Positions 12,001-24,701 of a DNA stretch of 64,000 bases are shown one piece after another. The number at the start of each line of letters is the position of its first letter. Position 1 is the stretch's first letter. The notes below the pieces were generated by a model. That model did no database searches. It was not told the DNA's origin and saw only the letters and a list, made by a program, of their open reading frames with translations. This DNA is from Trissonchulus latispiculum (Eukaryota > Nematoda > Enoplea > Enoplida > Ironidae), in contig JASAND010028291.1 in NCBI GenBank assembly GCA_030248195.1, positions 1-64,000 on the forward strand, read 5' to 3'. The position numbers were made by a program, and so were the translations under genes.

Positions 12001-15000
12001 GGAACTACCACCAATCGATAGAAGAACAAACGTTTGAAGCTGTCAAAGTCGAAAACGTACAAATTTCTGCTAAACCTTTATTGCAAAACTCAACCAATTT
12101 AGTTTTAGGTGCGAGAGTTGATTCCGAAACGAAGTAAGTTTTATACGTTAATTTCATCGGCACAATCTCCACTAAAACGTGGTGAAACGGTTTATCCGCA
12201 GATGCATTACAGTCGACGCTAGATTCGTTTGAACAGATCGCGCGAAAAGGGCTCAAAATTGACCATAACTTTTATTGTCGATGAAATGCTATAGAATTCA
12301 ATTTGTTATCTAACTGATACCATTTGTTTGTTAGCAGAAAACTTTTTTACTAGAATTTAGATGATTGGCCTTTTCTTGCCACGGAAGCCGTTAAATTTTG
12401 GGTCGCGACGTTTCGCCATCTTTCAACGCGAAGTATGGGCGTATTCAAGCTGATAAAGATATGCCCATAGGTGGGCGGAACATCGCGACCCACAATTTAA
12501 CAGCTTCCGTGGCAAGAAAAGACCCATCATCTAATTTTAGCAGTGACACGACACCACGAAGAACGTGCAGATCAAACAACTTTTTATCTAGTAGAGCAGC
12601 AGCTTGTCAGAACAAAAAAGAGGCAAAGATCAAAGGATTTCAAAGTCTAGAAATGGGCTATTGTACATTTTCCGGGGACAGAAACCCTACAGTATGTAAT
12701 TACCGTTTTTTAAAGTCGAAACTCAGAGACAATAAAGAACTGAGATGGCTAGGTCAAAACGCAACAACTGTCCCTATAAAGAGAATAGGAAAGCAAAATA
12801 TGCCCTGCACACTAAATGGACTTGAAGGATAGTCAGGACAACTTTTGAACACTTAAATTTTAATGTAATGACAAATGTATATATTTTAAATGATTTTAGA
12901 GTTTTATATTTTAATTAAGTTTTAATTTGAAAGTTTAATCAAAATAGTTTTAGAATGCCTTTTTAATTAAACACTAATTTAGTTTTAACTAATATGTAAT
13001 ATTTACGAAGTAAACAATGAGAAACAGTTACTTTTTCAGTTGTTGTTTAGCAAAGTTCTGCTTTGATTTGACGTATATAAACAATGTTTGTGTTTGTTAA
13101 AACATAGGGATTATGGGCTATGTATCTTTATATAAGTTAGATATGCACCTTCGCTTCTCAGTTTTATTATTAAAATGTTGTTTTCATAACCTCCAGTTAG
13201 TCAACGGGGACAGATTTCACTCTCCTATTCTTGAACAGTCATTGAGGTCGCTGCCTTTGACCTAGCCTTCTCTAGTTCTCTGTTGTCTCTGGGTTTTAAC
13301 TTAGGTGGAAAAAGTAATTGAACACATTGCAAATGGTTTCTGTCATTGTAAAATGTACAACAGCCAAAAAATGCTAATTAAAAGTTCAAACATTAAACCA
13401 AGGTCTGACCCAAAAGAGCAGAAAACGAAATTGTTTTCTTTATATCTCAAAAACGCTTCAAGATAGCTACCATAAAGTATATATTTTCTGAACCAGACTG
13501 ATGAGATCTTTCCTTCCGTGAACAAGGTTTTCAGAAATTTACTGTGCGATTTCAAAGGGCGCCGCGTTTATATGTACAGAATAATTGGTACATGGTACTA
13601 CCGCGATTTTTTCAAGAAAATTTTCCCCTTGTCTGAAAATCCGACACACCGAATTTCAACTTTTTTGGTTGAAAATTGCGTGAGTTACTCGATTTTTTGA
13701 TTTTCAAAACCCGTTGATCTTTGCCGCTTTTTCGACTTTGACTGGCTGCTACTCGTGACTCGCTCAGTGGAAATGGTGATGTTTACGCTGACCTGTTTAG
13801 TTTCAGTTTCAGTTTCAGTTTCAGCTCCACTTTCAGACAGGTTTCAGTTTCAGTTTCAGCTCAAAATTTGTTCTAGTTTCAGTTTCAGTTTCAGTTTCAG
13901 CTCTCATTTTAGCTTAGTTTCAGTTTCAGTTTCAGCTACAAATTTGTTATAGTTTCAGTTTCAGTTTCAGTTTCAGCTCTGACTAAAATGAGTTTCAGCT
14001 TTAGTTTCAGTTTCAGCTTTAAATTTTTTATAGTTTCACTTTCAGTTCAGCTCCAAGTCATTTATAGTTTTCAGTTTCAGCTCTGACTAAAATGAGTTTC
14101 AGCTTTTATTATCCTCTATGTTATCCTTATGTTATGCTAATCAATTAACTGCTATTTAGTTTTCGTTCCTAATCCTGAATTTTCACATAATCTCTGGACA
14201 TTTCGTTTGTGGCAGACAGGGCACAGCGAATTTTCGGTGTCTTGGTGAATTCTTTCCATAGATAATATCAAATCAAGTACATAAAGCGCAATATATATAA
14301 TACTGATAATACTCAAGTAAAACATTTAATCTTTCCCATTGGACACTTTTATAACTGCGGCTATCTATACAAGAAAATTATATTGCAGCAATTTAAAAGG
14401 GAAGAATTAACTGCAATTTAATTAACCTTAAATTTGGGGATCTTTTTAGTTGTTGGTGCTGGGATCCTTGTCCTTATGTAATGATTTTATAAAAATGTTA
14501 TTACGTTGGGCAAATCTTAAAATGATTATTTAATAATCTGAAAAAAATTAGTTGGAAACAGGTCAAATAAACATTGCCACAGAGTAGATAGTATTTTAAC
14601 ATTTTAATGCAGTATTGAAATTATACTAACGTTTTAATGCAACATCACTTGTCGCTCTGTTCTGCAATTTTGCACGGTTCTGTAAAACACTAATCAAACG
14701 TTTATAATTATACATAAGGCTAGAATTTTACATGCTGGGAACAGGACCCAGTTTTTGAAACACTCGTCTGTGATAAGCATGCATACGCGACAGCAGAAAA
14801 TAGTTTCAGCTTCAGCGAGAGCTGAAAATAGTTTCAGCTTCAGCGAGAGCTGAAACTAGTTTCAGTCTTAGCGTGGAGCTGAAACTGTTTCAGTTTCAGT
14901 TTCAGCTCCAAAACTGTTCTAGTTTCAGTTTCAGTTTCAACTCAAAATTTATTTTAATTTCAGTTTCACTTTCAGTTTCAGCTCTCACTTCGACTAAGTT

Positions 15001-18000
15001 TCAGTTTCAGTTTCAGCTCCAAATCTGCTATAGTTTCAGTTTCAGTTTCAGCAACTGAAACTGAAACATGTACAAGCTGAAACTAGGTTTCAGTTTCAGT
15101 TTCAGCTGCTGAAACAACACTAAGTGGAAAAAGTTTTTGATTAGATTTTTAGGATCGCCTAGGCGTCAGCTTTGACCTGATGTGGTATTTCAAAATTAGA
15201 ATGTCGAATTATTCAAAAAAATACCACTTTTCCACCCCAAATTTGGGCATAGCGAATCCAGCAAAAGTGAGTAAAAATAACATAAGCATAAAGTTCAATC
15301 TGAGGTGAATCCAACGATATAATGCTTTGTGGCTACGACTTATATTGCGTCCCTAATAATGATTTTTCAAATAATTTCCCTACTTTCAGCTGGTTTTGCT
15401 AGTTGACACTGGCTCAGGCAAATCAAGGCGGCGACATCAAAGCCAAAAACCTGCTGAAAGAAGGTAAATAGCTTGAAAATCATTGCGGACGCAATATAAG
15501 TCGTAGCCACGAAAACTTTATATCGTTGAATTCACCTCAGATTGAACTTTATGATTATGTTATTTTTACTCACTTTTGCTGGACTCGCTATGCCCAAATT
15601 TTGGGTGGAAAAGTGCTATTTTTTGAATAATTCGACATTAAAATTTTGAAATACCACATATATCAAGTCCAAGCTGACGCCTAGGCGGTCCTAAAAATCT
15701 AATCGAAAAAGTTTTCCACTGAGCGAGTCACGAGCAGCAGCCAGTCAAAGTCGAAAAAAGCGGCAAAGACCAAAGGATTTTGAAAATCGAAAAAATGGAG
15801 TAACTCGCGCAATTTTCTACCATGAAAGTTGAAATTCGGTGTGTAGGATTTTCAGACAAGGGGAATATTTTCTTGAAAAAATCGCGGTAGTACAATGTAC
15901 CAATCATTCTGTACATATAAACGCGGCGCCCTTTGAAATCGCACAGTAAATTTCTGAAAACCTTGTTCACGGAATGAAAGATCTCATCAGTCCGGTTCCG
16001 AAAATATATGCTTTATGGTAGCTATCTTGAAGCGTTTGTGAGATATAAAGAAAACAATTTCGCTTTCTACATGTTTTGGTCAGACTTTAGTTTCTTCGTT
16101 TTGCGTGTTTGCTGATGGCAAAATCATGCTGAAACAAAGAAATTTGTGGCTTCCATATACCGGGGAAACCCCCTGGTAAACCAATATTGTGAAATTTTTC
16201 AATTTTTAAAAATGTTAAATGTTTCTTCTCATCACAAAGATTTTGAAAATATGTAATGTTAGGGCCTCTATATCTTTCTGATGAATATTAAATGCAGTAT
16301 AAGTGATCACAGTTTTTGGCATACATTTTTGTGTCAGAGTAGTTACAGATGACCTAGCGATCCATTAACATAATCACTAACTAAATATGGCCTCAGTCCT
16401 TCAAATAGAATTTCGACTTTTTTATCATGTACGCAAAGTATTCAAACCATCTCACCTACGCTCATCTTATCAAGATCAACTTAGTCCTCACCACAACACC
16501 TGTCTTCCTTTCCTTGAAAAACCTTTCTCTGCCGAATAGAAGCTTTCTACCGTGAAACAGTCTACATAACATAACAGAGACCAAAACTAATGAGAAAATA
16601 AAGTGTATGAGCTCTGTGAAAGGGCAAACAAAAACAAATTAACCAAACCCTACTTTTGCCCTTATTTAATAACACGCCTCGCATAAAACACATGCCTCAA
16701 ATATTCGGCAGCCAAGTCTCTTCCCATTGTAAAGAAATCAAGTTGGAGACCAAGAGTCAGTGGGACCCAACAAGACTCTTTACGGGGGTGCTGTGCGCTG
16801 AAGGCTGGATACGCAACCTGGACTGGAGATAGTTCCAGGCCGGCCCAAGACAAGCCTCGCCAACGAGATTTTGACCTAACGTGGCCCTAACTCAGAGTAG
16901 ACTGCCAGATTTTAATTTAGAAAAGCTACCTACCGAACTAACTAAAAACTAAGCCCTAACTAAATAAAAGACTAGGCCAAGTGGCCATGTATAAAGTTTA
17001 TTGAAAACGTAATTTAAAAGATATAAGTACAGAAGAAGGAAATTTAGAAAATAAGTAAAATTTTAAATATGGATCGAATAAATTTAGGCTACCTCCCTTA
17101 CCGAATTTCGGGGATCCCCCACCCAGTCTATCCCCAGACTGGGAGGCTTCTACTTTTCCTCCCCGAAGTTCGAAGCTCTAGGGGACTCAAAGCATAAAGA
17201 GAGACTTACCAATCTCAACCTGGCACCGGGGACTGCAGGAAAGTAGGCTTGAAAAATCCAACTACCTCTAACAGTGAGAAATGTTCCCCTTTTAAAGCCC
17301 CAATTTTGGAATATGCAAATTAGATTATGCAAATTAGGTAGCAGTTTCCACACGAAAAGCGTAGACAAGGAAGTAATGCATAACATGTGAATTTGAGAGA
17401 AATTGGAAATGATAGTATATGCAAATTAGGTAACACTTGAATTTTGTCAGTAGGGCATCCCCGCCCTACTGTACACCATCTCGAAGGAAACAGGACACAA
17501 CACTCAAGAAAAGAGCGAAATTTTGAAATGGTACAACTAAAAGCGATCACTATAAGTGGTGTAAGGTGCTGAGACTCGTGGACACGACTTTGCACTGAAC
17601 TACTGGAGAAGGTTTATTGAAAACCGTGGAGCTTGAGTCACAATACGCTTTTTATATTAATTGTGCTGTTAATATGTATATGCAACACTGTTTTGGACAA
17701 CAGCGAATAATTGCTTGTTTCAGTTAACAGACAGCGCGTTCAAGCCCATGCTGGACAAAATCAAGGACAGGTTGTTCACTGAAATGGTTTCCGAGGACGC
17801 CCCAGTTTGGCCTATAATTAAGGATCACAAAGAATTGATACTTTCTTGCTACATTGACGGACGTCGATGCGAAAAGTATAACAGTCTACTCTCAGAGGAC
17901 AGCATAAATTAAATTTTGGTTAAGTGGGAGTCATACACGACCTAAATTTTACACGACCAATTTCGCTCAGTTTCAGCAGTAATATACCCGATATGTCTCC

Positions 18001-21000
18001 AAAACACGACAAAGTTGTAGAGTCCAGCGTCTGCGTCTACCCAGTTAAAATGCGCCTCAAATGCAATTAGATACTTTAACACCAGTTTCGGTTTTATAAC
18101 ACCATCTGAGGATGATGAATGTACGTACAAATAGGATTGCATAATTTTCACTTCAATTCAAAAAATTTCAGAACATCAATAACTTCAATTTGGTATAAAC
18201 TATGCCTATATTTGCAAACGTTGCTAATACCCCACTTTTGTCCATGTCTCCGTCATTCTGTCGAAGTATTATATCGCGTTTTTATAGCATCTAATAGTCC
18301 GTGAAGCAGGAGACGCTTAATTTAATAATGCATTTTATGTAACGATAAACTTATGGCATGATCAGCAAAGTAGACAATATTAATAATTTGTCTATAATAA
18401 ATTATTCTTTAACAGATTATTTGATTTTAATCAATTGAATCTAATTTAATCTATTTGGTCAATTTAGAACTAATTCATGTCCAAACGTTTGCAGTTTTAC
18501 CTTCTGTTTTCTTAATTAAACTAACAAGGTAAAGATTAAACAATAATTAAAAGCTTTACTTATACTTATCATCAAACTACATTTGACTACTACTAATTTA
18601 TACTAAGCCTAAAAGTAAAAACTCGTATCCTATTATGTACTAGGCATGGTAGGAATGTTCGGTACGTTTAAACACAGGATATCCCCACGTAAATTCCGTG
18701 AGGGTGCACTTCACACAAAGCCTCGTCTAACACAAACGCATGTCTGCTCGCTGGTTTACCAATTAACGTAAGGCTTACGTTAAGCAATTTTTGGTTCATC
18801 TTTAATTATTAATTATAACCATAATTAGGTTAACACGATTAAAAACTGATTCCACTGCTTGGGTGGCATTTTTCTTCTCTTTTCTGTGATATAAAAATGT
18901 TGCAGACTGCAGCTATTCGCGTATTTCAGCTTAAAGAAAAGAAACAATGAAAGAAAGAAAGAAAGAAGGAAAGAAAGAAAGAAAGAAAGGAAGAAAGAAA
19001 GAAGAAAAAGAAAGAAAAGGAAAGAAATCCTGTCTACTGAATAGACGAATAAACTCTCTAAATAAAAAATCTAAACACTGAATCCACTTTAAAACTTTGT
19101 CATCAATTAAACAGCTGTCACTTTTAATTACAGCTACCTTAGATCATTAACAAGCGCCCTGCTTAGTTTGCTTCTACGAGGACACTCTGATTTCTCAAGC
19201 TAGCAACAACTTAAGGCGCGTGATCTTCAAACAATCCGAGACTTGGACATGATCTTTGAGTGTAACTTAAAACCCTTTTGTTGTCAGTCATTTTTAGGGG
19301 ACAACCTAAAAAGTGGAAGAAATATGCAGAAAGAAAGAAATGAAATGAAATGAAAGAAAGAAAGAAATTAAATTTAAAACTAAAAATAAAAGAAAATCGA
19401 GAAACTTTATACTAAAATATGCGAATAGCTGTACTTTCCTACCAATTTTCTTGTATGCAACAATTCTTAAATCACTGGAAAGAGCAGAAAAATGCTATAA
19501 ACTAAAGGTTTGAAGTGTCCACACCTTTAGAGTAAAGTTGGTAAATTATTTAGCAGCTGTTCATGCAAAGCAAAAGCACATAATTATAAGAGTACACCAT
19601 TAAGCATTCTCTAAGTTGAGCAAAAACTATGCTCTGCTCGCTAACAGTCCGAAAATTTGGGCCCGAAGCCAACTCTGGACATATCCCTTTTGTTTAAGTT
19701 GTAGGCAGGTACTGGATTCTTCAAAATCTGCACACTGCTAATATTTAGTACCAGCTATCAACTCGTGAAAGTATGAAAAGGATTCGTTTGGAAATGAATT
19801 TAGGACAGCCGTTCTTGATGATTACGTTAGGTTATGTGTTATATATTCAGCTCATAGTGTTCTAAAAGACTCAAGTATACAATATTTAAGTCATAAGCAT
19901 TTGTTGTGTTACAGTATCTCTAAGATTAGCCACTATTATGATAAGTCTTATGGCTCCTGCTTCCAGCTTCTCAATGCAATTAATAGACCTGGCGAAGCAA
20001 ACGGTGAGTCTGGAAACCAAAGGATCTGAAAGATTAATATGTTTGAATTTAGAAGCACTGACATTGTATCAACAAGTGATGCTTCAGTACCTGTAACTGA
20101 AATTGAAAATAATATAGATCGACGCTTGAAACTGAAACTGAAAATCCAAGAAATCATCGTATAAAGCTAAAACTGAAACTGAAACTGAAATTATTTTAAC
20201 ATGCCACCTGAAACAGAAACTACAGTTCTACGCTCAGTGACTACGTAGACTAACTAGCACTTTGGCGGTCTCCTGTTTCGAACTAAGGCTTTGCCTTAGT
20301 GACTGCAGGCAGGCGTTTTTCATTTATTCTTTATGACAAGAGTGCATACTACATAAGAATAGGACAGATGGCATACACTATGTGTTATAAACGTGACACA
20401 TCCTCTGCACGCTAACGGCTGACCCCCCCCTTCCGCAAATTGGACCCCAGTGACTCTCTTTCCGCAAATTGGTACCCAGTCGAAACGGGGGTACGCTCAC
20501 TCGCTCTGTGCTTGTGTGCTAAAGCTCCAAAACCAGCACTATGTGCGCGAGTCGAGCTTTAGAACACACGCATAGGGGCCAAATTTCTTTGAAGTGAAGG
20601 GGGAGAGTCAGCCAATAGCGTGCACAGGATGTGTCACGCTTATAATACATAGTGTATATCAGCTGTCATACTCTTTTGTATTTTGTACTCTGTTTATGAT
20701 TATTACTTGTATCGTTGTATCCTTCGTAGATCCGCCTCACTTTCTTGACATAATAATATTGATTTTCTTTAGGAATACACATGGAAATAAATGTAACGTC
20801 TCATGCTTCCGCCTATCATCACAAATCTTTAGGAAGCAAAGTGATCATTCACCATCCTCAGGATGAAATAGTTCCTAGCTTCGAAGGCTGGATTCTGACA
20901 GGATTCCAAAAATATTCATTTGGGGCTACATTTGTAAGTACAGCACCTATGTAATATCAAATTCAAATACAGTTTTTGCGAGATCTCTTCCATCTCCATT

Positions 21001-24000
21001 TAGTGTTTTTGACTTGGGATGTAAATGTGGGTTTGGTGACAGTATTTACAGAAAAACATTTCAGGTTTTTCGAATATTGAGTGTAACAAATTGTCCAAAG
21101 AATTTACTGAAGAATTTTCCTGCTGCGCCTTAGCGCAGCAGGTTTTTTAAATTTGCTCAGCCATGGCTTTGTGTACGTCCTGTGCCCGTTAAATATGTAC
21201 TTCTCCGTAATGCGTGTGTGCAGTGCTTTAAGCTAGAGATTCCGATTCCATGATATTGTGTGAGGAAGCTTTCTTTAAAAGAACTTCTGGTTTTAGAACA
21301 CGTAATTACGCATACGAACTCAATCTGAGCTTGAGTTTTCTCTAGAATATCAGCATTAACGCTGGATTGAATGTTGACATCACTAAAACATAACTTCGTA
21401 TGACTTAACTTTAGCTTGCATATAGGTTTTCATTCCTGCTGCAGCAGGAATGTATAAAGTCAGTTTTCTCCATGTTTAGCATGTGTTTTCTCTACTTCAG
21501 CACATCGAAGCCCTATCTTCAACCCAGGGCTAGTATAGGGCACTTTTTTGCGGAAGTTCAATTATGCAAATTAGGCTAGCAGCTATATAAGCGGTGAAGT
21601 TTCAGTCTTATCGCAGTTGTCAACTGCCAGCAATCTCACAGGTTGCATATTTTTGGGTGCGCAAGTGTAGCTTGGGAGCTACCCATAGGCACATTAAGGA
21701 TTCATGGAAGTTGAGACCTTGAGCTGATCTTTAGTGAAGCAGTTATCTCAATGACATGGCCAAAAATTTAAACCATTAAAGTAGATCTTGCAAAAGTTTT
21801 GCCTGCTGAACCGACAGATCCGGCGCGTAAGATCGTGCGATCCCACGCTTGAAAGCTTAATTTTGCCTATAATTGCGATTGGAATTTTCAGACTTACTTC
21901 TACTTCCGAATTGAGGTACAATGATGTTATAGAAATAACCAGTATAGTAGTATATGCTCTAAAAGAATGCTGAACGAAAACTATGACAATAAACTTAATA
22001 GTCTCGTTCGCTTTATGAAATTTTGTATAAAATAGTATGAGATGATTTTAGAGCATTTCCTAAAGAAATTCTTAAAGGTCCACTAAGGAATATTGCCCCT
22101 TTTGTCGCCAACTTGTTCAAACTGATTTAAAGCATAGCCAGTTCTGACTAATGAAGCTTCTCTTTTATTAAGAAGTGTGGCATTAATGTGTTACACAATG
22201 TTTTGCACTCATGTTAACGTTAACCTGTAGCAAAATTAATGAAATCTGCTGCACAGCAGGTTCACAGTTTACAAAAATGTTACTACGGCGGTAACTCAAT
22301 GTTTTGCATAAAATATTGCTTATTATACTGTCAAATGTCAAATCAAAATAATTTGCCATTTTGTTCAGAGCTTCCCAACAAAAATCACAACAATTCGAAT
22401 AATATTCTCTTTTCGCTGCATTTTGCTTCAATTCCCTTCAGGCTTTCGTTGTAAATGTAACTGAGCTGCTAGATCTACCGTTTAGTACCGTGTGTATTCC
22501 ACTTAGGTGTGTACTGTGCTGATAATTAATCTTTAAAATGGTTAACTTTTGCAATTTTTAGTCCCATAATCATGTCTGTACTAAATCAAATATTGCACTT
22601 CAATAACCCTTTAACGTTCCAGAGCAGTAGTGTTTGGTACCAACATGGATACAAAAACCAAGAGCAGAGCTAATCGCGAAAACGTCCAGAATTTTTGCTA
22701 AACAAAAACTTACAATTGGACTGCACCAACAAAGTTTAAGAATAGTAGCAGAATAGCAGAAGGTTAATTTCTGACTGGATTCCCATTCAAAAATCTGAGT
22801 TAGCCTTCTACTATTCTGCTTTTTTGGTGCAGTTCAGGATGAGATTGTCATCCTTAAATTTCCAACTACTGGAAACAGCCCAGCCCCTTCTAGACGCGCA
22901 CCTATGTCCTGCGGCGACCTGTCGTCGGCGACTCCTTCTATGTCCGGCGACCTGTCGTCGAACCGGTTGTTATCAATGCTTGTTATCACGGAACTACAAC
23001 AACATTCATTCACGTGGGAGAATTACTTTCAGCTAATCGACTACATATGTATATAAAACCTACAACCGACATGACAAACCGGCAATATTTTGCTAGATTT
23101 CTGCATTTAATCATTAATCCATTATTATAATGAATAATAGTAGTAGTAATAATATTAACTAATAGAGCCAATAATGGCAACTAATAATTCTGTACAGGCG
23201 ACACAAACTGTGTTGCATAATAGTTAAGCTTGTTTGTTAATAAGGTATCAGAAAAGCATTTGGGAAAACCCTACGGCACGTGCGAAGCAGTACCAGAACA
23301 AACTCCGGGATACTTCTACAGCAATACAACTTACAATTTACACGTAAGACCAAATAAAATTTTTTATTATTTTCTAATTACGGACAATATAAACGAAATA
23401 ATGTTTAATCAAGGCAATCATTATTCTCATACACAGATATAGTGTAAAACCCATGGGACCTGAAAGCATGACAAGTGGGGTTCTCACAAAAGTGTTACCA
23501 TTGTTCAGATATAACTTCCAGATATAATACGACATGAGGTAAATATAAAACCGAAAAAACAAGAAAACTTTACTACTGCAACCGCTTAAATCTTGTAGGG
23601 TTTAGCATACATCTCAAACAGATTGGGTATCATGTCAATTTATGCATAATTGCTATCTACGTGGCAACCGCCACTTTTTGAATGTCGTAAAATTTTGAAT
23701 TCCTTGGAATTCAATGTAAATGTCGCCATGTGCTTAGCAAATCCGTTCCATGTTCTCGCGCTTAAGACAAGCGTTTACTTCATTCATTGTATACAGTTTT
23801 AGGCCTGCTATTTGGCCTGTTACCAATACCATATCAACAGGAGCTGTGGTTGTTTCGACAGTTCTTGGAAGCTACCTCCCGAGGCAACGCTGGAATCCCA
23901 TTGTTTCAGAAACGTTGACTTATGTGAGAATAGATGCATTTCTCCAATTTCTGAAAAGCTAGCTCCCACGTCCTAACGGCAACTTGTTTACTTGGATAGC

Positions 24001-24634
24001 CTAAATTAAGTTTCCCGCTACACAAATTTTCTTTTCTACTATTTCTACGATGCTGAATGTAAGATAAATATCTTTGGTTCTAATGGATACATTTTGATGG
24101 ACTGATTGATTGATGTATAGGTTGTGATTTGCAGTCGCTATTTCAGTTATCCTGAATGATTGTTATAATCAGGGTTGCAAATTTTCTAGAAGTTTTTTCT
24201 GTCCCCCTCATCCCAGCTGGTGCTCCGGCTATGGGTTGCTCCAACTGGTTTTCGTACATTCTTTGGGTTTAGACAAGCTAAACTGAATTAATGCAATTCA
24301 ATAATTCGAAGTGTTGAGCAAGATTATCAATACCTCCATTACGTTAACCGAAATGGACCTACCGTGGTGGCGCACATCGGTAGGCGGTCGTCCCTTTGGT
24401 GGTCTCGGAAAATTGTCAAGGGGGGGGGGTTCCCAAGGAAAACAAACTATTCGTGGAGTCGGTGACTCCAGGTTTTTTTTTCGAAAGTATACCATAGTAC
24501 AGGATCTGGCGTATTAAACAATTGAGGCTTGTTTCCAGCAGCCAAAAAGGGGTAAGCCACCTCAATCTCCCTCTATCAACTCAAACTAAAACCAGGGTGG
24601 AATTTTAAAAATAAAATAAAACGGCAAATCAAAT

Positions 24635-24701
<67 letters not shown>

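Larger units (their letters stand above)
13385..16340. mobile_element. Composite foldback element with hexamer satellite and inner palindrome
   Basis: The outer arms (about 13385-13775 and 15710-16100) are near-identical inverted copies, for example CTCGTGACTCGCTCAGTGG against CCACTGAGCGAGTCACGAG. The loop holds two TTTCAG hexamer arrays (13798-14106 and 14803-15116) and a second palindrome from AGTGGAAAAAG (15123) to GTTTTCCACT (15720). The right end continues to TTTTTGTGTCAG near 16336, which matches the right end of the 3.7-6.15 kb element. No transposase was found. Confidence 0.65.

Noticed and set aside
12398..12832. 144-codon open frame
   Set aside because: It begins inside an inverted-repeat element and has no domain or plausible splice connection.
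24311..24517. Gly-rich + frame and its minus-strand partner
   Set aside because: Caused by a G-run and local GC-rich sequence; no splice context within the channel intron.
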